Of a stretch of DNA of 36,772 nucleotides, positions 14,802 to 23,460 are shown in pieces; the first letter of the stretch is position 1, and the number at the start of each line of letters is the position of its first letter. The notes beneath the pieces are model-generated. The model ran no database searches, was not told the origin of the DNA, and worked only from the letters and a program-made list of their open reading frames with translations. A program made the position numbers and the translations under genes. The stretch comes from Mesorhizobium sp. M7A.F.Ca.US.006.01.1.1. Its GTDB lineage: Bacteria; Pseudomonadota; Alphaproteobacteria; Rhizobiales; Rhizobiaceae. The stretch spans positions 9,356 to 46,127 of the forward strand of contig NZ_RZQL01000017.1 in NCBI RefSeq assembly GCF_003997935.1, read 5' to 3'.

Positions 14802-17800
14802 TTGGCCATCACGAAGATCCTTGTCGCCAACCGGTCCGAAATCGCCATTCGCGTCTTCCGCGCGGCCAACGAACTCGGCCTCAAAACCGTGGCGATCTGG
14901 GCCGAAGAAGACAAATACTCCCTGCATCGCTTCAAGGCCGACGAGAGCTACCAGGTCGGACGCGGGCCGCATCTGACCAGGGACATGGGGCCGATCGAAA
15001 GCTATCTGTCGATCGAGGAGGTGATCCGCGTCGCCAGGCTGTCGGGTGCCGATGCCATTCATCCCGGCTACGGATTGTTGTCGGAAAGCCCCGAATTCGC
15101 CGACGCCTGTGCCGAAGCCGGCATTACCTTCATCGGGCCGAAGCCGGACACAATGCGGCGACTCGGCAACAAGGTCGCTGCGCGCAATCTCGCCATCGAG
15201 GTCGGGGTGCCGGTGATCCCCGCCACCGATCCGTTGCCGGATGACATGGAGGCGGTCAAGAAACTGGCCAAGGAAATCGGCTACCCGGTGATGCTGAAGG
15301 CATCATGGGGCGGCGGCGGCCGCGGCATGCGCGCCATCCGCGCCGAAGCCGACCTTGCCCGTGAAGTCACCGAAGGCAAGCGCGAGGCGAAAGCCGCCTT
15401 TGGCAAGGACGAGGTCTATCTCGAAAAGCTGATCGAACGCGCCCGCCATGTCGAGGTGCAGGTGCTGGGCGACACGCATGGCAATGCCGTGCACCTGTTC
15501 GAGCGCGACTGTTCGATCCAGCGCCGCAACCAGAAGGTCGTCGAGCGGGCGCCGGCGCCCTATCTCGAAATGTCGCAGCGCGAGGAGCTTTGCGGCCATG
15601 CGCTGAAGATCGCCCGCGAGACCAGTTACATCGGCGCAGGCACGGTCGAGTTCCTGCAGGATGCCGACACCGGCAAATTCTATTTCATCGAGGTCAATCC
15701 GCGCATCCAGGTCGAGCACACCGTCACCGAGCAGGTGACCGGCATCGACATCGTCAAGGCGCAGATCCATATCCTCGACGGCTTTGCCATCGGCACGCCG
15801 GAATCAGGCGTGCCGGCGCAAAAGGACATAAGGCTGAACGGCCACGCGCTGCAGTGCCGCATCACCACGGAAGATCCCGAACACAATTTCATCCCCGATT
15901 ACGGCCGGATCACCGCCTATCGCGGCGCAACAGGCTTCGGCATCCGCCTCGACGGCGGCACCGCCTATTCGGGCGCTGTCATCACCCGCTTCTACGATCC
16001 GCTGCTGGAGAAGGTGACGGCCTGGGCGCCGACGCCTGCCGAGACCATCGCCCGCATGAACCGGGCGCTGCGCGAGTTCCGCATCCGCGGCGTCGCCACC
16101 AATTTGACCTTCCTCGAAGCGATCATCAACCATCCGAGCTTCGCCGACAATTCCTACACGACCAAGTTCATCGACACGACGCCGGAACTGTTCCAGCAGG
16201 TCAAGCGCCAGGATCGCGCCACCAAGCTCATCAACTATCTCGCCGACGTCAGCGTCAACGGCCATCCCGAGACGCGCGGCAGGCCACAGCCGAAGTCCGA
16301 TGCCGCGGCACCCGTGGTCCCTTACCTCAACGGCAATGTGCCCGGCGGCAGCAAGCAGAAGCTGGATGTGCTCGGGCCGGAGAAGTTCGCCGCCTGGATG
16401 CGCGAGCAAAGGCAAGTGCTGGTCACCGACACGACGATGCGTGATGGCCACCAGTCGTTGCTGGCGACGCGCATGCGCACGCATGACATTGCCGGCATCG
16501 CCGGCACCTATGCGCGTGCCTTGCCGCAGCTTCTATCGCTGGAATGCTGGGGTGGCGCCACCTTCGACGTCGCCATGCGCTTCCTCACCGAGGATCCGTG
16601 GGAGCGGCTGTCGCTGGTGCGCGAGGCAGCGCCCAATCTGTTGCTGCAGATGCTGCTGCGCGGCGCCAATGGCGTCGGCTACACCAACTATCCCGACAAT
16701 GTCGTGCAGCATTTCGTCAAGCAGGCAGCAAGCGGTGGCATCGACCTGTTCCGGGTCTTCGATTGCCTGAACTGGGTTGACAACATGCGCGTCGCCATGG
16801 ATGCGGTCGGCGCCGAGGGCAAGCTGTGTGAGGCGGCGATCTGCTACACCGGCGACATCCTCGATCCGGCGCGGGCGAAATACGCCCTCAAATACTATGT
16901 CGGCCTGGCCAGGGATTTGCAGGCGGCGGGCGCCCACATCATCGCCGTCAAGGACATGGCCGGCCTGCTGAAGCCTGCGGCGGCTCGCGTGCTGTTCAAG
17001 GCGCTGCGCGAGGCGACCGACCTGCCGATCCATTTCCACACCCACGACACGTCGGGCCTGTCGGCGGCGACGGTGCTGGCGGCAGTGGAAAGCGGCGTCG
17101 ACGCCATAGACGCGGCGATGGATGCCTTCTCCGGCAACACCTCGCAGCCATGCCTTGGCTCGCTCGTCGAGGCGCTGAAGGGCACTGAACGCGACCCTGG
17201 TCTCGACCCGCAATGGATCAGGAAGATCTCGTTCTACTGGGAAGCGGTGCGCAACCAGTACGCCGCCTTCGAAAGCGACCTCAAGGGGCCGGCCTCGGAA
17301 GTCTATCTGCACGAGATGCCGGGCGGGCAGTTCACCAATCTGAAGGAACAGGCGCGCTCGCTCGGACTGGAGACGCGCTGGCACGAGGTGGCGCAGACCT
17401 ATCACGACGTCAATCTGATGTTCGGCGACATCGTCAAGGTGACGCCGTCGTCCAAGGTCGTCGGCGACATGGCATTGATGATGGTCAGCCAGGATCTCAC
17501 CGTTGCCGATGTTGAAAACCCGGACAGGGATATCGCCTTCCCGGATTCGGTCGTCTCGATGCTGCGCGGCGATCTCGGCCAGTCACCAGGCGGGTGGCCG
17601 GCGGCGCTGCAGAAGAAGGCGCTCAAAGGCGACAAGCCGATCACGGTGCGGCCCGGCTCGCTGCTCAAGCCAGCCGACCTCAAGGCCAACCGCAAGGAAA
17701 TCGAGGAGAAGCTCGAGCGCAAGCTGTCGGAGTTCGAATTCGCCTCGTGGCTGATGTATCCGAAGGTGTTTACGGATTTCGCCGGCGCGCAGGAAACCTA

Positions 17801-18260
17801 TGGGCCGGTCAGCGTCCTGCCGACGCCGACGTACTTCTACGGCATGAAGCCGGAAGACGAGATCTTCGTCGACATCGAGAAGGGCAAGACGCTGGTGGTG
17901 CGCTGCCTGGCCATCGGCGATGTCGACGAAAAGGGCATGGTCACCGTGTTCTTCGAGCTCAACGGCCAGCCGCGTCGTGTCAAGGTGCCCGACCGGGCGC
18001 ATGGCGCGTCCGCCGCCAAGGCCCGCCGCAAGGCCGAACCCGGCAACGAGGCGCATGTCGGCGCACCGATGCCGGGCGTCGTTTCGGCGCTTTCGGTGGC
18101 TGCCGGCCAGGCTGTGAAAGCCGGTGACGTGCTGCTTTCCATCGAAGCGATGAAGATGGAGACGGCGCTGCATGCCGAGCGCGACGGCACCGTTGCCGAG
18201 GTGCTGGTCAAGGCAGGCGACCAGATCGATGCCAAGGATCTGCTGATCGCTTTCAATTAA
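14802..18260 (+). CDS. pyc: Pyruvate carboxylase
   Basis: A 1152-residue multidomain biotin enzyme that carboxylates pyruvate to oxaloacetate to refill the TCA cycle. Biotin carboxylase: residues 1-450, with ATP loop KASWGGGGRGMRAI near 165. Carboxyltransferase: about 530-830, with TDTTMRDGHQSL, the modified Lys717 in VKDMAGLL and metal ligands in HFHTHD. The allosteric region follows, and the C-terminal biotin carrier has Lys1118 in EAMKMET. Numbering is one less than the R. etli enzyme as I recall it. I chose TTG 14802 because GGAG lies 8 bases upstream and the product starts (M)AITKILVANRSE. The upstream in-frame ATG at 14664 would add 46 unlikely residues. Confidence 0.95.
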   Translation: MAITKILVANRSEIAIRVFRAANELGLKTVAIWAEEDKYSLHRFKADESYQVGRGPHLTRDMGPIESYLSIEEVIRVARLSGADAIHPGYGLLSESPEFADACAEAGITFIGPKPDTMRRLGNKVAARNLAIEVGVPVIPATDPLPDDMEAVKKLAKEIGYPVMLKASWGGGGRGMRAIRAEADLAREVTEGKREAKAAFGKDEVYLEKLIERARHVEVQVLGDTHGNAVHLFERDCSIQRRNQKVVERAPAPYLEMSQREELCGHALKIARETSYIGAGTVEFLQDADTGKFYFIEVNPRIQVEHTVTEQVTGIDIVKAQIHILDGFAIGTPESGVPAQKDIRLNGHALQCRITTEDPEHNFIPDYGRITAYRGATGFGIRLDGGTAYSGAVITRFYDPLLEKVTAWAPTPAETIARMNRALREFRIRGVATNLTFLEAIINHPSFADNSYTTKFIDTTPELFQQVKRQDRATKLINYLADVSVNGHPETRGRPQPKSDAAAPVVPYLNGNVPGGSKQKLDVLGPEKFAAWMREQRQVLVTDTTMRDGHQSLLATRMRTHDIAGIAGTYARALPQLLSLECWGGATFDVAMRFLTEDPWERLSLVREAAPNLLLQMLLRGANGVGYTNYPDNVVQHFVKQAASGGIDLFRVFDCLNWVDNMRVAMDAVGAEGKLCEAAICYTGDILDPARAKYALKYYVGLARDLQAAGAHIIAVKDMAGLLKPAAARVLFKALREATDLPIHFHTHDTSGLSAATVLAAVESGVDAIDAAMDAFSGNTSQPCLGSLVEALKGTERDPGLDPQWIRKISFYWEAVRNQYAAFESDLKGPASEVYLHEMPGGQFTNLKEQARSLGLETRWHEVAQTYHDVNLMFGDIVKVTPSSKVVGDMALMMVSQDLTVADVENPDRDIAFPDSVVSMLRGDLGQSPGGWPAALQKKALKGDKPITVRPGSLLKPADLKANRKEIEEKLERKLSEFEFASWLMYPKVFTDFAGAQETYGPVSVLPTPTYFYGMKPEDEIFVDIEKGKTLVVRCLAIGDVDEKGMVTVFFELNGQPRRVKVPDRAHGASAAKARRKAEPGNEAHVGAPMPGVVSALSVAAGQAVKAGDVLLSIEAMKMETALHAERDGTVAEVLVKAGDQIDAKDLLIAFN

Positions 18261-18417
18261 GAGTTCGCAAAACGGACCGGCTGTCGGCTTCTGGCGGCAG
18301 CCCCTTGTGGCTTGGTCGATAACGGCTTGACCCGCCGCCGCCGGTCGGGCATCGAACCGGCTCAAATTTTGCCGCAGTCGTCCGCGAGTCGCGGAGCCGA
18401 TTCTTTTGGAGAAAAAT

Positions 18418-18678
18418 ATGGCCGACGATATCACCGATACCAGCCAGACTGTTGCCGCCGGCCAGCTGCGTGCCTTCATCGAGCGCATAGAGCGGCTTGA
18501 GGAAGAGAAGAAGACCATTTCCGACGACATCAAGGAAGTGTTCGCCGAGGCCAAGGGCACCGGCTTCGACACCAAGGCGATGCGCACGATCATCCGGCTG
18601 CGCAAGAAGGACCAGGCCGAGCGTCAGGAAGAGGAAACCATCCTCGATCTGTATAAGGCCGCACTCGGCATGGTGTAG
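18418..18678 (+). CDS. gapR: GapR nucleoid-associated protein (DUF2312)
   Basis: An 86-residue, highly charged, mostly helical protein matching DUF2312. The core [20 protein letters not shown] continues into a basic C-terminal part with [15 protein letters not shown]. In Caulobacter, GapR forms a clamp around overtwisted AT-rich DNA and helps topoisomerases ahead of forks and transcription. The start is ATG 18418 with TTGGAGA upstream; the TTG at 18406 is part of that site. It stands alone between pyc and a palindrome-rich gap. Confidence 0.93.
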   Translation: MADDITDTSQTVAAGQLRAFIERIERLEEEKKTISDDIKEVFAEAKGTGFDTKAMRTIIRLRKKDQAERQEEETILDLYKAALGMV

Positions 18679-18687
18679 GACTGTCTG

Positions 18688-18833
18688 GAAATTCTACTCC
18701 GGCGGCCATCTGATGGCGTTTTTTGCGCTTCCCTAGTTCTACTGCAATGCAGTAGAACTGAGCTCGCGTACTTTAAGTACGCTCCGCTCCGGTTCTCGAA
18801 ACCACCACCATATGACTCGCCGGAGCGAATTTC
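18688..18833. repeat. MITE-like palindromic element after gapR
   Basis: The ends are imperfect inverted repeats: GAAATTCTACTCCGGCG at 18688-18704, and CGCCGGAGCGAATTTC at 18818-18833. Inside are two perfect odd palindromes: 18735-18759 (12-bp arms around one A) and 18766-18782 (8-bp arms GCGTACTT / AAGTACGC). About 146 bp and no coding capacity. A short T-run at 18719-18724 after GCCATCTGATGGC may serve as a weak gapR terminator. Confidence 0.5.
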
Positions 18834-18878
18834 GAAACAGTCTCGGGCCGAGCATGATGCCGGAGCGAGCATCGAGCT

Positions 18879-19319
18879 ATGAGCGAATTCGACTTCGGCG
18901 CCCGCCGCGCCTCTGAATTCCGCCAGCGCGGCTTCTGGACGCTGTTCGCTGAGCGGCATCCGGAAGAAAGGGCTCTGATGGCGAGGCGCGGACCCTGGTT
19001 CTGGCAGCGCGGGCTGCCCGACTTTGCCTTGGTCCTTTCCATGTATGTCGCGCCGGCGCAGAGCCAGGTCGGCGTCTTCTTCGGCCGCAACGAGAAGTTC
19101 GGCGCCACGCAAGTCTGGTCGCGGTTGAAACCGTTCCAGCCTGATATCGAAGCCAGGCTGAAGCTCAGGCCGGAACAGAGTTGCGAGGATCTCGGCATCA
19201 ATTCGATGTGGCGGGTGAACTGCTATGCCGAGGATAATTGGCCAGCCATGGCCGACTGGCTGGTGACCGAATGCTCGCGTGTCGAGCGCGCGGTAACCGA
19301 AGTCCTGAGGCAGGGATAG
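18879..19319 (+). CDS. Conserved hypothetical protein (possible DUF4268)
   Basis: A 146-residue soluble protein rich in Trp, Phe and Arg (FRQRGFWTLFAERHPEE, RRGPWFWQRGLPDFA), with an alternating beta/alpha feel and a GVFFGRNEKFGA strand-turn. It reminds me of the DUF4268 group, which often occurs as a stand-alone domain with no known activity. The ribosome-binding site is poor. The following small membrane gene begins 7 bases after its stop, so the two are probably co-transcribed. Confidence 0.6.
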   Translation: MSEFDFGARRASEFRQRGFWTLFAERHPEERALMARRGPWFWQRGLPDFALVLSMYVAPAQSQVGVFFGRNEKFGATQVWSRLKPFQPDIEARLKLRPEQSCEDLGINSMWRVNCYAEDNWPAMADWLVTECSRVERAVTEVLRQG

Positions 19320-19326
19320 ACATCCG

Positions 19327-19638
19327 GTGTTGCCAGAGGGTATCGGCTCCTTCTTCCGCTCACGCTGGCAAGGCCAGGTGCCGCTCGACCGGCTGTTCTG
19401 GCGCGACCTTGTTCTTGTCGGCACGGCGCTCAACGTCGCATCTCTGGTGGCTGCGATCATCCTGCTCGGACTGAAGCTGCCGCTCGCGCTGGTTCTGGCG
19501 GTGCATTTCGCACCGGTGCCCTACAACATCTTTCTCACCTTTGCCGTGTGGCGAACCACGGAAAAGGCCAGTGGCGCCAAGGCCTCGCTGATGACGCTCG
19601 GCGCCACATTCTGGCTAATCCTGACGGTCGTGGTCTGA
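19327..19638 (+). CDS. Small membrane protein of unknown function
   Basis: A 103-residue protein that begins GTG TTG, either of which could be the initiation codon. It has two or three hydrophobic segments (LVLVGTALNVASLVAAIILL, LALVLAVHFAPVPYNIFLTF, LGATFWLILTVVV). No family is recognised with confidence. It is probably in an operon with the preceding gene and ends at the shared terminator with msrB. Confidence 0.6.
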   Translation: MLPEGIGSFFRSRWQGQVPLDRLFWRDLVLVGTALNVASLVAAIILLGLKLPLALVLAVHFAPVPYNIFLTFAVWRTTEKASGAKASLMTLGATFWLILTVVV

Positions 19639-19686
19639 CAGCGGACACGGGCGCCCACCGCGTTCGCCGGGTTCCGTCGGGGGGCA

Positions 19687-19710
19687 AAAGGGCGGCCGCA
19701 GCCGCCTTTT
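19687..19710. terminator. Bidirectional terminator between membrane gene and msrB
   Basis: Stem GGCGGC / GCCGCC (19691-19696, 19701-19706), loop CGCA, flanked by AAAAG and TTTT. It can act in both directions between convergent genes. Confidence 0.7.
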
Positions 19711-19733
19711 CATTCATTCAATCGAATTTCGGT

Positions 19734-20138
19734 TCAAGCCGACGGCTCGAATTTCAGTGCCACGCCGTTGATGCAATAGCGCAGGCCGGTCGGCGGCGGG
19801 CCGTCCTCGAAGACATGGCCGAGATGGCTGCCGCAGCGGGCGCAATGGCATTCGGTGCGAACCATGCCGTAGCTGCGGTCGACGGTGTTTTCGACCGAAC
19901 CCGGCACCGGGTCGTTGAAGCTCGGCCAGCCGGTGCCGCTCTCGAACTTCAGCTTGGATTCAAACAAAGGCTGGTCGCAGCCGACGCAGGAAAAGGTGCC
20001 GGCGCGCTTCTCGTAGAGCAAAGCGCAGCTTCCCGGCCGCTCGGTGCCGTGGCCGCGCATGACGGCATACTGCTCCGGCGTCAGCCGGGCGCGCCATTCG
20101 GCGTCGGTGCGGGTTACGGGGTAGGTGTGGGTGTCCAT
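19734..20138 (-). CDS. msrB: Peptide methionine-R-sulfoxide reductase MsrB
   Basis: A 134-residue cytosolic repair enzyme that reduces methionine-R-sulfoxide in proteins. Zinc ligands are Cys51 and Cys54 (CVGC) and Cys99 and Cys102 (CARC). The substrate loop is GTGWPSF, and the catalytic Cys122 lies in RYCINGVAL. The length is normal. It is a single gene with GAGG-type ribosome site (GAGATCAGATGG context). Confidence 0.95.
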   Translation of the reverse strand: MDTHTYPVTRTDAEWRARLTPEQYAVMRGHGTERPGSCALLYEKRAGTFSCVGCDQPLFESKLKFESGTGWPSFNDPVPGSVENTVDRSYGMVRTECHCARCGSHLGHVFEDGPPPTGLRYCINGVALKFEPSA

Positions 20139-20270
20139 CTGATCTCCTCAGCCTTGCCGGCTCGTTGTTGATTGCAATCGGATATTCGCTCCAACATAGG
20201 CATTTGTTACCTGTTCGCCCAGTGGCAGCATTCCAAGTTGAACCGCCCCATTGACCTTTTTCAGGCGTCT

Positions 20271-20325
20271 GCGCCGCCCCTCACCTGCCTGCCGGCATCC
20301 TCTCCCCGTAAACGGGGCGAGGGGC
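20271..20325. repeat. Palindromic repeat copy 3
   Basis: The unit GCGCCGCCCCTCAC...CTCTCCCCGTAAACGGGGCG. Same family as 5256-5396; the reverse complement of 20387-20444 matches it closely. Confidence 0.8.
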
Positions 20326-20386
20326 GCTGTCGTTGGCGATTTCGCCAATTGTCAGCGTTGCAAGAAAGGCGCCGGCGTTACGGCCA

Positions 20387-20444
20387 GCCCCTCTCGCCCC
20401 GTTTACGGGGAGAGATGTCCGGCAGGACAGTGAGGGGCGGCGCC
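20387..20444. repeat. Palindromic repeat copy 4, inverted to copy 3
   Basis: CGCCCCGTTTACGGGGAGAG followed by ATGTCCGGCAGGACAGTGAG and GGGCGGCGCC. Together with copy 3 it could form a long fold-back structure. Confidence 0.8.
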
Positions 20445-20489
20445 AACTTTCGCGATTGGTGGTATCCGAGGGTTCCGCACCTCTGACAA

Positions 20490-21680
20490 CTAGTGCTTCC
20501 TCGAAAGCTGCTTGGTCGCGCCCTCAAGCCCGGCCAGCGTCAGCGGGAACATGCGGCCGCCGAAGATGTCGCGGATCATCGCAATCGAATGTGTGTAGCC
20601 CCAGTTCTTGGGGTCTTCGGGGTTCAGCCATACCGCGTTCGGCCATTGCTGCAGCAGGCGGCCGAGCCAGACGCTGCCTGCCTCCGGATTCCAGTGCTCG
20701 ACCGAGCCGCCGGGGTGAGCGATCTCGTAAGGGCTCATCGAGGCGTCGCCGACGACGATCACCTTGTAGTCCGGACCGTATTTGTGAAGGAGATCGAAGG
20801 TCGGAATCACCTCGGCATGCCTGCGGCGATTGTCCTTCCACACGCCCTCATAGAGGCAGTTGTGGAAATAAAAATATTCGAGCTGGCGGAATTCGGCGCG
20901 GGCGGCCGAGAACAGCTCCTCAACGCTCTTGATGTGGTCGTCCATCGAGCCGCCGACATCGAAGAACATCAAAAGCTTCACCGCGTTGCGCCGTTCGGGC
21001 CGCGTCTGCACGTCGAGATAGCCATGTTCGGCGGTGGCGTGGATGGTGCCGGGCAGGTCGAATTCCTCCTCGGCGCCCTCGCGCACCCAGCGGCGCAAGC
21101 GCTTCAGCGCGATCTTGATGTTGCGGGTGCCGAGTTCGACCGCATCGTCGAAATTCCTGAATTCGCGTCTGTCCCACACCTTCACCGCGCGCCGGTTGCG
21201 GCCTTCATGCTGGCCGATGCGCACGCCTTCGGGATTGTAGCCATAGGCGCCGAAAGGCGAGGTGCCGCCGGTGCCGATCCATTTCGAGCCGCCCTGGTGG
21301 CGGCCTTTTTGCTCCTGCAGCCGCTGCTTCAGGGTCTCCATCAGTTTCTCGAAACCGCCGAGCGCCTCGACCAGCTTTTTCTCTTCGTCGGTCAGGTGCT
21401 TTTCGGCGAGGCGGCGCAACCATTCCTCGGGGATGTTGGCGACATCGACGGCATCCGGCCCGCCCAGTGCTTCTATGCCCTTGAAGACATGCGCAAACAC
21501 CTGGTCGAAGCGGTCGACATGGCGCTCGTCCTTCACCAACGCCGCACGGGCGAGGTAATAAAAACCTTCGACGTCGTAGTCGACCAGCCCGGCTTCCAGC
21601 CCTTCCAGCAGCGATAGATATTCCCGCAGCGAAACGGGAACACGCGCGGCCTTCAGTTCGAGGAAGAAGGGGATGAACAT
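20490..21680 (-). CDS. VWA (CoxE-like) domain protein
   Basis: A 396-residue soluble protein. The N-terminal ~200 residues are helical and charged (EEKKLVEALGGFEKLMETLK), followed by a glycine-rich stretch (GGSKWIGTGGTSPFGAYGYN). The von Willebrand A fold starts at about 230 with a modified metal site DVGGS (241-245; the usual form is DxSxS), and later has VVGDASMSPYEIAHPGG. Such proteins work with MoxR AAA ATPases as chaperone-like complexes that insert cofactors or mature other proteins; a MoxR gene lies nearby on the same strand. The client is unknown. The Gly in place of the first MIDAS Ser may weaken metal binding. Confidence 0.85.
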   Translation of the reverse strand: MFIPFFLELKAARVPVSLREYLSLLEGLEAGLVDYDVEGFYYLARAALVKDERHVDRFDQVFAHVFKGIEALGGPDAVDVANIPEEWLRRLAEKHLTDEEKKLVEALGGFEKLMETLKQRLQEQKGRHQGGSKWIGTGGTSPFGAYGYNPEGVRIGQHEGRNRRAVKVWDRREFRNFDDAVELGTRNIKIALKRLRRWVREGAEEEFDLPGTIHATAEHGYLDVQTRPERRNAVKLLMFFDVGGSMDDHIKSVEELFSAARAEFRQLEYFYFHNCLYEGVWKDNRRRHAEVIPTFDLLHKYGPDYKVIVVGDASMSPYEIAHPGGSVEHWNPEAGSVWLGRLLQQWPNAVWLNPEDPKNWGYTHSIAMIRDIFGGRMFPLTLAGLEGATKQLSRKH

Positions 21681-21687
21681 GGTCTAT

Positions 21688-22134
21688 CTACAGCAGATCA
21701 TACTCGATGAAGCCCGTGCGCCGCGCGACATGATCATAGAGTTTGCGCGCGGTGGTGTTGGTCTCGTGCGTCATCCAGTAGACGTTCTTGACGCCGATTT
21801 TTGCGGCTTCCTGCTTCACCGCCTTGATCAGCGCAGCACCAATGCCTTTGCCGCGCACATCAGGGTCGGCGAACAGGTCCTGCAGATAGCAGTTGTTTTT
21901 CTCCGACCAGCCGGAGCGGTGGTAGAGATAGTGGGTGAGCCCAACCGCCTTGCCGTCCAGCGTGGCGATGAAGCCTTTCGGCTCGAATTCACCCTCGGTG
22001 AACAGCCGCTTCCAGGTGATGGCGTAGACCTCTTCCGGCAGCTTCGTCTCATAGAAGGTGAGGTAGTCGGTCCACAGGCGCCGCCAGTCAGCGTGGTCGG
22101 ACTGCGCGAGCGGGCGGACGATAATCTCGGACAT
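21688..22134 (-). CDS. GNAT-family N-acetyltransferase
   Basis: A 148-residue single-domain acetyltransferase. The acetyl-CoA pyrophosphate loop is RGKGIGAALI, and the C-terminal part has NTTARKLYDHVARRTGFIEY. The ATG at 22134 follows AGGAG; the open frame upstream is dismissed. It ends 7 bases before the VWA start, so it is probably co-transcribed with it and with the upstream MoxR gene. The substrate is unknown. Confidence 0.88.
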   Translation of the reverse strand: MSEIIVRPLAQSDHADWRRLWTDYLTFYETKLPEEVYAITWKRLFTEGEFEPKGFIATLDGKAVGLTHYLYHRSGWSEKNNCYLQDLFADPDVRGKGIGAALIKAVKQEAAKIGVKNVYWMTHETNTTARKLYDHVARRTGFIEYDLL

Positions 22135-22220
22135 GTCATCTCCTCTGAAGGTTTGGCCGAAGCTGCCTGCCTGTTCGGCTGCGGGCAACGGTCCACAGGA
22201 GGGAAAGCGCTGCTGCTGCC

Positions 22221-23060
22221 CTATTGCTGCCTTCGTGCCATGAAGGCCAGCCGCTCGAACAAATGCACGTCCTGCTCGTTCTTCAGCAGCGCCCCATGCA
22301 GCTTGGGCAGCGCGTTCTTCGGATCGGCGCGCAGATCCTCGGGCGCGATGTCGTCGGCGACCAGCAGCCTTATCCAGTCGAGCGCCTCGGAGGTCGACGG
22401 CTTCTTCTTCAGGCCGGGCACGTCGCGGATCTCGTAGAACTGGGTCAGTGCTGCCCGCACCAGATTCTGCTTGATGCCGGGATAGTGGACGTCGACGATT
22501 CTGTGCAGCGTGTCGACGTCGGGAAAGCGGATGTAGTGGAAGAAGCAGCGGCGCAGGAACGCGTCCGGCAACTCCTTCTCGTTGTTGGAGGTGATGATGA
22601 CGATCGGCCTGACGGCGGCGCGGATGGTTTCGCCGGTCTCGTAGACGAAGAACTCCATCCGATCGAGTTCCTGCAGGAGATCGTTTGGGAATTCGATGTC
22701 GGCCTTGTCGATCTCGTCGATCAAGAGCACGACCTTCCTGCCGGCGGCGAAAGCCTCCCAGAGTTTGCCGCGCTTGATGTAGTTCCTGATGTCGTTAAAG
22801 CGCTCGTCACCCAACTGGCTGTCGCGCAGGCGCGAGACGGCATCATATTCGTACAGGCCCTGCTGCGCCCGCGTCGTCGACTTGACGTGCCATTCGATGA
22901 GGTCGAGGCCAAGTGCCGCCGCCACCTGGCGGGCCAGTTCCGTCTTGCCGGTGCCGGGCTCGCCCTTGACCAGCAAGGGCCGTTCCAGCGCGATCGCCGC
23001 GTTGACGGCCACCATCAGATCCTTGTCGGCGACATAGGCCGCCGTGCCTTCAAAACGCAT
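22221..23060 (-). CDS. MoxR-family AAA+ ATPase
   Basis: A 279-residue ATPase. Walker A GEPGTGKTE (33-41), Walker B VVLLIDEIDKAD, sensor 1 ITSNNEKELP, and an Arg pair (FLRRCFF) as candidate finger. ATG 23060 follows GAGGAG; the 31 codons upstream are not family-like. With the downstream GNAT and VWA genes it makes a MoxR-VWA pair of the sort that remodels or activates client proteins. No client gene is adjacent. Confidence 0.92.
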   Translation of the reverse strand: MRFEGTAAYVADKDLMVAVNAAIALERPLLVKGEPGTGKTELARQVAAALGLDLIEWHVKSTTRAQQGLYEYDAVSRLRDSQLGDERFNDIRNYIKRGKLWEAFAAGRKVVLLIDEIDKADIEFPNDLLQELDRMEFFVYETGETIRAAVRPIVIITSNNEKELPDAFLRRCFFHYIRFPDVDTLHRIVDVHYPGIKQNLVRAALTQFYEIRDVPGLKKKPSTSEALDWIRLLVADDIAPEDLRADPKNALPKLHGALLKNEQDVHLFERLAFMARRQQ

Positions 23061-23207
23061 TCTTGCTCCTCGGTTGGTCATCGCGACCGTAAGGACGCGG
23101 CCGTGCCTGTGCAAGGGTGAGGTGTTGGCAGCGCGAGGGCCTGAACCCAACACGGAAAGAATGCCCGTCTCACTGGCGCTTAGCCGGCCGGCAGCCTATA
23201 TTGGCTG

Positions 23208-23368
23208 GGACGGTCTGTGCTTCCCGGCAGGAGAACATTTTCCCCGGGGCCTTAACGATCCTTAGGGAGCTGTCCCTGGGAAGACCCGTGGGTTTTCTCA
23301 CACGGCGCCCACCTACTTTGTAGGTTCCCGGGATCGCTCTCTCCACCGGTTGTGTGGATCGTCGCTTA
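23208..23368 (+). ncRNA. ssrS: 6S RNA (ends approximate)
   Basis: A non-coding stretch just upstream of 5-formyltetrahydrofolate cyclo-ligase, the usual position of 6S RNA in proteobacteria. It is preceded by a TATATT -10 (23197-23202). Several hairpins can be seen: AGGGA-GCTG-TCCCT, ACCTAC-TTT-GTAGGT, and CCCGGG-type pairings that could close the long interrupted helix. The segment CCGGGGCCTTAACGATCC to GGTTCCCGGGATCG looks to me like the alphaproteobacterial 6S core. 6S RNA binds housekeeping RNA polymerase holoenzyme in stationary phase. The boundaries may be off by 20 bases or more. Confidence 0.65.
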
Positions 23369-23460
23369 TTGCCACGCGTCCACGCATTTCGGTGGATGAT
23401 GCGGTGGAAAACGTCGCTCCCAACACTCCATCCAGATCTGACCTTTTCTACCCTGGCTGC

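Larger units (their letters stand above)
20139..20489. other. Gene-free region with an inverted repeat pair
   Basis: About 350 bases between the msrB start and the stop of the VWA gene. It holds the repeat copies at 20271-20325 and 20387-20444. A small hairpin (TTGGCGA / TCGCCAA, 20333-20348) lies between the two. I see no credible gene. Confidence 0.7.

Noticed and set aside
20493..21617. A 374-codon plus-strand frame over the VWA gene
   Set aside because: Exact antisense of a gene with a recognisable VWA domain.
20490..23060. MoxR-VWA-GNAT group as a phage defence system
   Set aside because: No nuclease, effector or other defence gene is adjacent; the genes match housekeeping chaperone-type pairs.
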